The notes below the pieces were generated by a model. It ran no database searches. It was given only the letters and a program-made list of their open reading frames with translations, and had not been told where the DNA came from. From Pseudopyrenochaeta lycopersici (taxonomy: Eukaryota > Ascomycota > Dothideomycetes > Pleosporales > Pseudopyrenochaetaceae), in contig NHZP01000048.1 of the NCBI GenBank assembly GCA_003313425.1, positions 186,001 through 250,000 on the forward strand: a stretch of DNA of 64,000 nucleotides, read 5' to 3'. Position 1 is the stretch's first letter. The number at the start of each line of letters is the position of its first letter. Positions 59,625-64,000 of this stretch are shown here, in pieces. The translations under genes and the position numbers were made by a program.

Positions 59625-59974
59625 CTGTGCTGTACCGCGGCACACACCGCGCCTCTCGATCAGATCCGAGCCTGGCACTGGGTCTTACTAGTAAACGGAC
59701 TGCATCTGCAAAAAGCATAGAGCTTGTGTTGCACGAATCATACGAGACGTATTTGAGTCTTATCTTGGACGCGTTCCCGCTGCACAAGCTCCGCGTGCAG
59801 GAGCTCGCCGATGGCCGTAGTTCGCGTTTTTGCCCCTCTATACCCCACTTCATTGCTGCTTTTGAATTCTCAGCAGGACTGCACGTGAGACTACTTGCCT
59901 TTCGACGCCGGGGCGATTTTCGAATGGCCAAGTCCGTCGTCGTTGACGCAGGCGGCGATATGCGAGGCAATTAA
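59462..59974 (+). CDS. Dubious ORF divergent from xanthine dehydrogenase
   Basis: ATG frame of 170 codons ([17 protein letters not shown]...) starting 39 bp from the xanthine dehydrogenase ATG on the other strand. No domain, signal or membrane segment is evident. The opposite strand is also open over 59590-59970, which weakens the case. Listed only for its length and position; it may be promoter DNA. Confidence 0.15.
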   Translation: MYWDSRTRIEPRMNKNKGPRFASRYNEEKIEKRLFNCYPGSLFQLGGIRKLDMIAVLYRGTHRASRSDPSLALGLTSKRTASAKSIELVLHESYETYLSLILDAFPLHKLRVQELADGRSSRFCPSIPHFIAAFEFSAGLHVRLLAFRRRGDFRMAKSVVVDAGGDMRGN

Positions 59975-60845
59975 ATCCACTTGAAGTTTGCAGATTAAAC
60001 ACGTCACTGCAGCCAAGTAAGGACGAAGTTGTGAAATTTCTTGGTCATTAGCGATGTCAATAAGTCTCGACTACAAATCTACTTTTACATGGTAAAGGAT
60101 GACAAGTGAATTACCCATGCTCACAAGAAGAAAATGATACGAGCACGCCCAGGTTTCGCCTCCATTATTGATGAACGAAATCACTAAAGTTCTCCAAGGA
60201 TAGCAGAATGCACTAGAGCTTCAGAGGCACGATCCTGTAGTGTGAAGATGTACACATGAAGGCAATAAACGCTTTTGTTGGAAGTCCGGAAAATAAATAG
60301 CAAGTGTCGACCGTGTAGATGAAGCCTGTACTTCCGAAAACATAGCACGCGCGATATAGTTATCAACGTCGACTGTGATATCGCAATGAGACACTTGGGT
60401 GGTCTGGAAGTTGAGCCTGATGACAATCTGTCAAATGCATATCGCGTGTGTGATGTAATAGTCTTTGAAGACATTCCTCATGGTTTGGTAAATTCGAACA
60501 GCTTGCAATGGTCAACCAATCGATAGGCATAATTCAAGCGGTGATCAGCTCACGCAAAGCAGGCGAAATGCAGAAAAGGACGAGTCGAGCCAGTAAGTCA
60601 AATGCCATGCTGTCGAAAAATTGGTGTCGAATGTTAAGCGGTGATCGAATGAGCATGTCAACGCGGTCAGAGTCATCGACGAGTCAAAACAGAGTGGTGA
60701 ATCCGCAAGTCAAGAATAGGTCGGAAACAGTCCAGGAGATCGGGTGTAGTCATGGTAGCAAGGCCCAAGTATCGGTCATGCATGCAAGCAGCAAATCCAC
60801 GAGGTCTCAGCAACGTGCGCATCATCACGGCGTATGAGGGACATC
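59975..60845. other. Intergenic, 3' of the KH-domain gene
   Basis: AT-rich, small frames only; no gene supported. Confidence 0.4.
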
Positions 60846-62717
60846 TTAGGCACCGGGTGGTCCTTGACCTCCTTGCTGTTGTTGGGCAATCGATGCATAC
60901 CACATCGCCAGATAGTTCTGGTAGCCTCCGTAGACAGCATATGGATCAGCAGCTTGGCCGCCTGCATTAGGTGCAGCTGCCGCGGGAGCCTGTGCTGGTG
61001 GGGCGCTCTGCCCGTAAGATGGTGCCTGCTGATGTGAGTAGTTATCCTGATTTCCATTATCACGTCGTCGCGCATTATTCTTGTCCTTCTGTAGGAGGAT
61101 TAGCCGTTGAATCTCATATCGGGTGCCATGCTTTCACTTACGACTTGATCAACCTTCTCCCAGATTGCCCGCTTGGCATCTTCAATGGCTTGACGAGTTC
61201 CGACCAGACCGATTTCGCGTTCAATGTCAGGGCCGGAAGCCTGCGAGACATTGATCTTGCAACCGGTGTCGGACTGCATCGACTTGATGGTCTCGCCGCC
61301 TGTGATGGTTGTTAGTCTTTATCGGAAGCAACAACGGTGCGTAACTTACCTTTTCCAATGATCATACCGACCGCATCTGAAGGAACCATAATGCTGTCAT
61401 TGATCTTGCCAGCGCCTGAACCACCACCTCCAGCGCCACCATAAGGATCAAAGTTATCACGCCTGCTGTTCTGCTGCGATTGCTGCTGCGACTGATTGTT
61501 TGAAGAATCCATTTGCTTGGTATCACTGTCGACAATCTCCATGATGAGCTCCTTGGCATGGGCAGCAGCAGCAGGGCTTCCAATCAAGTTCACAGGGCGA
61601 AGACCGTTCACGCTCTTGTTCTCACCAACGATGTTGACATGGCAACCGCTGCGCTCTTGCAGGTCACGGATAGTCTCGCCACCACGGCCAATAATGAGAC
61701 CAACAGTACGATCAGGCACCATAATCTGAGACGATTGTTCACCTTCGCGAAGAGCGGGCTGCTGCTGACCAACTTGTTTTGCGGCGCCGGCCCGAGCATT
61801 GCGGCCGGTCTCACGAGCAGGGTTGCCACCATTTTCTTCAATGATACGGTTGATCTCGCGCTTAGCACTGATGCGGGCACTGGGGCTGCCAGTGATGCGG
61901 CATTGACGCTGTGGCCCAGCCTCAGGGCCATTGATAAATTGAATACGGGTTTGTGATTCTTGTTCAATGCGACGAAGACTCTCACCTTGGCGGCCAATCA
62001 CAAGCCCAACTAGCGAAGAGTCAATGAGAATCACCTCAGAGTTATCACTAGGAGGAGGGGAACGCGTATTCCCGCCGCCATACTGCTGTTGCGGGGGCGA
62101 AAAGGTCTCACGTCTAGCAGGGGATCGCGAACGTTCACGCCCGTAGCCGCCACCTCGTCGCTCATCACGGCGCTCGTCTCGATATGGGTTGTAGCTATCA
62201 CGCACAGGGTCTCGCCGCGGCGGTGATCGCGAGCGCGATCGAGAACGCCGATATGGCCTTCCGCTCAGTCGCGGATCTTCTTGGTGAGCTGTCACTGTGT
62301 AAGTTTGCGCTGGGACGCCGTAACCAGACCAAGGCTCGGGAATACCTTGACGCGCGTCGTAGGCAAGACCCTTCTGGGCTGCAAAACCGCGCGCCTTGGC
62401 CAGCGCATCCTGGATGCTGACGGAGCCGGAGCTCACAGGCTTGATGGCGCTGAGGTCGAGACTGCCTGAGTGAGTGGGCTGGGGGAAGTTGAAGCCCGGA
62501 ATGGCAGGCGGAGACGCAGCGGGCAGTCCGCCAGGAAAGCCAGGAGGCAGTCCTGGTGGAGGACCATGCTGCGCTGGCGGCGCCTGTTGTGGAGTAGTCG
62601 AAGGGCCTCGTCCGGCAGCTGCGCAACCACTAGTCAGTGATGTGATGGTGAGAGAAGGGGAACAGGAGACGTACCAAGCGCCGCTAGGATGGCATTGAGA
62701 TCCGGGGGAGCAGCCAT
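60846..62717 (-). CDS. Triple KH-domain RNA-binding protein (FUBP-like)
   Basis: Exons on the minus strand 62717-62675, 62618-61350, 61299-61142 and 61088-60846 give 570 aa. The N-terminus is Pro/Gly-rich, followed by an Arg/Ser stretch (RRSRSRSRSPPRRD, RERSRSPARRE) typical of splicing-associated proteins. Three KH domains follow, each with the nucleic-acid-binding GxxG loop: LVIGRQGESLRRI, LIIGRGGETIRDL and MIIGKGGETIKSM, the last rebuilt across an intron. The tail is Gln/Ala/Gly/Pro-rich with a WYASIAQQQ segment like the Tyr motifs of far-upstream-element-binding proteins. A role in single-stranded nucleic-acid binding, splicing or mRNA control is family inference. Confidence 0.92.
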
Positions 62718-63528
62718 GGCGTTGACGTGTGCGCCAAACAGTTGGGGACTCGGGTAAGGAATAAGGGCAGAAGTCAACAAAAGGGTAAGAAGGCGATGTC
62801 GTATCGCAGTTGAGTCGAATGCGCGCTGCGTGGTTGACTCTGCGGTGTGGTGAGCTCTGTGCGGGAAGAAAGCCCTCGAGAAAGTCAAGAAAGTATTGCC
62901 AAGCCACTAGCCACATCAGGCGACAGGTTGTGAATTCCTTCCCTTCAGCATTCCTCGGCAATTCTGAGGGTATGTGAGAGCACAAACTAGGCAGGTTTGG
63001 AATCTTTGTTAGTTCACTCGCATTGCAGCAATAGGAGATTAATAGGGTTGGTGACAATCTGTCGTTCCTGCATCATCTTGGTTACATATACAGCCAAAGC
63101 GAAAAGGCTTTCACCATCCATTGAGATACTACACACTACAACTACTACAGTGTAGACTCACTACTTCTTCTCGAGTCTATCAAACTGTCCCTACTCCGTA
63201 TATATGCATTTTATCCAAAAGCAAACCGAACGCAAAAAGAAACTGTCGGAGACACAGTCGTCCTATGAAGCCGTGGGTATAGATTGTGATGCGATTTGAG
63301 TCGTGATAGGGAGACCAGACAGCCCGCCAAGCAGACAGAAGCGCGAAGAATGCTATATCCAGAATAAACACTCCAGAATAAGCAACGGTGTATATAGACA
63401 CATAGAAGTGAATCAAGGGGGCGGTCGACGCGGAAGAAAAGACTCTTGTCCTTTGGAAGTATGGATTCCGGGTTGCTTAAAAAAGTCAACCCAAACACCA
63501 ACTATGATGAATGCCCCAGTACCAGGAG
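62718..63528. other. Promoter of the KH gene and 3' spacer
   Basis: Contains the upstream region of the KH-domain gene; open minus-strand frame to 63057 looks like 5' leader. No separate gene supported. Confidence 0.4.
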
Positions 63529-64000
63529 CTACTTCATCATCTGAGATACGTTGTTCCATTTTTGCTTTAGGTTTTCGTGCTCTTCGTTGATCTGCAGCCA
63601 TGATTAGATTATGTGCTGACCTGGGTGAATTGCATGCTTACTGTGGCCCATTGCATCTTCGTCGCCACCAACTCTTTTTCCATGTCTGCCATTGACTCTT
63701 CCAAGGCTCTGTTCTCATTATGAACCGTGATGTTCTTCTGCATCACAGTTTCCATTTCGTTCTTCAACCTTGCCTCTACCTCTTCCGGTTGTGTGTCTAC
63801 AATCTTTTGCAGCTCCTCAACCTTCGTTTTCAATGTCTCGTTCTCATCAGCGAGACCTTCGTTCTCGACCCTCGTCTTGATGAGCTCGGAAGCCACCTGT
63901 ACATGCTCCATGTCGGACTGTTCGGCGCGTGTTTCGAGCAATCGAACCTTGGACTCCAGCGAGGCGACCCGGTCCTTGAGACCATGTAGTTCATTTTCAC
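63529..64000 (-). CDS. 3' end of a coiled-coil protein (partial)
   Basis: Two minus-strand exons, 64000-63642 (continuing beyond the window) and 63591-63529, joined by a 50-nt GT-AG intron with a GTAAGC donor. The visible 139 residues are one long heptad helix (LKDRVASLESKVRLLETRAEQ, ADENETLKTKVEELQKIV, ALEESMADMEKELVATKMQWA) ending INEEHENLKQKWNNVSQMMK. This is a C-terminal coiled coil; similar tails occur in TBC-domain Rab GAPs and golgin-like proteins, but the defining domain lies outside the window. Confidence 0.75.

Overview
This window is nuclear DNA of a filamentous ascomycete (Pezizomycotina). The evidence is short introns of about 45-180 nt with GTNNGT donors and nearby branch sites, intron-rich housekeeping genes, two Zn2Cys6 regulators, a CFEM GPI protein, a UVDE endonuclease and a xanthine dehydrogenase of fungal type. 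The protein character fits Dothideomycetes (probably Pleosporales), but that placement is inference. I recognise no rRNA, tRNA, CRISPR array or intact transposon. || Layout. 0.2-2.8 kb: Zn2Cys6 regulator. 4.8-6.8 kb: V-ATPase subunit B with eight exons. 8.3-13.0 kb: a small unknown gene, a convergent basic membrane protein and cytosolic leucyl-tRNA synthetase. 13.8-17.7 kb: a coiled-coil protein divergent from anthranilate synthase component I. 18.7-19.6 kb: secreted CFEM/GPI protein. 21.2-24.2 kb: a GLFG-repeat protein ending in a Cys-pair (probable zinc) domain. 24.5-32.6 kb: five clustered redox genes (Gfo/Idh/MocA dehydrogenase, zinc polyol/idonate-type dehydrogenase, SDR, aldo-keto reductase, myo-inositol oxygenase). 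33.8-34.8 kb: mitochondrial NFU1-type Fe-S protein. 36.6-37.6 kb: a Cys-rich/Ser-rich membrane glycoprotein interrupted by an in-frame TGA. 38.2-38.4 kb: minisatellite. 39.3-41.8 kb: UV-damage endonuclease. 41.8-47.3 kb and 50-53.4 kb: long stretches without a gene I can support. 47.3-49.9 kb: second Zn2Cys6 regulator. 53.5-54.6 kb: HMG-CoA lyase. 55.1-59.4 kb: xanthine dehydrogenase. 60.8-62.7 kb: triple-KH RNA-binding protein. 63.5-64 kb: 3' end of a coiled-coil protein that runs off the window. || Main point. The five genes at 24.5-32.6 kb fit together as a carbon-catabolic cluster. Myo-inositol oxygenase makes D-glucuronate and an aldo-keto reductase can make L-gulonate. The zinc dehydrogenase and the SDR match the enzyme classes for L-idonate to 5-keto-D-gluconate to D-gluconate. 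The Gfo/Idh/MocA enzyme resembles inositol 2-dehydrogenases. The divergent promoter inside the cluster carries four same-strand copies of TTCCGAGC within 205 bp, a candidate regulator site. Other items worth a second look are the GLFG/zinc protein, the TGA-interrupted glycoprotein, two GC-AG introns, a possible mitochondrial N-terminal form of the UV endonuclease, and a 51-codon upstream in-frame extension of V-ATPase B.
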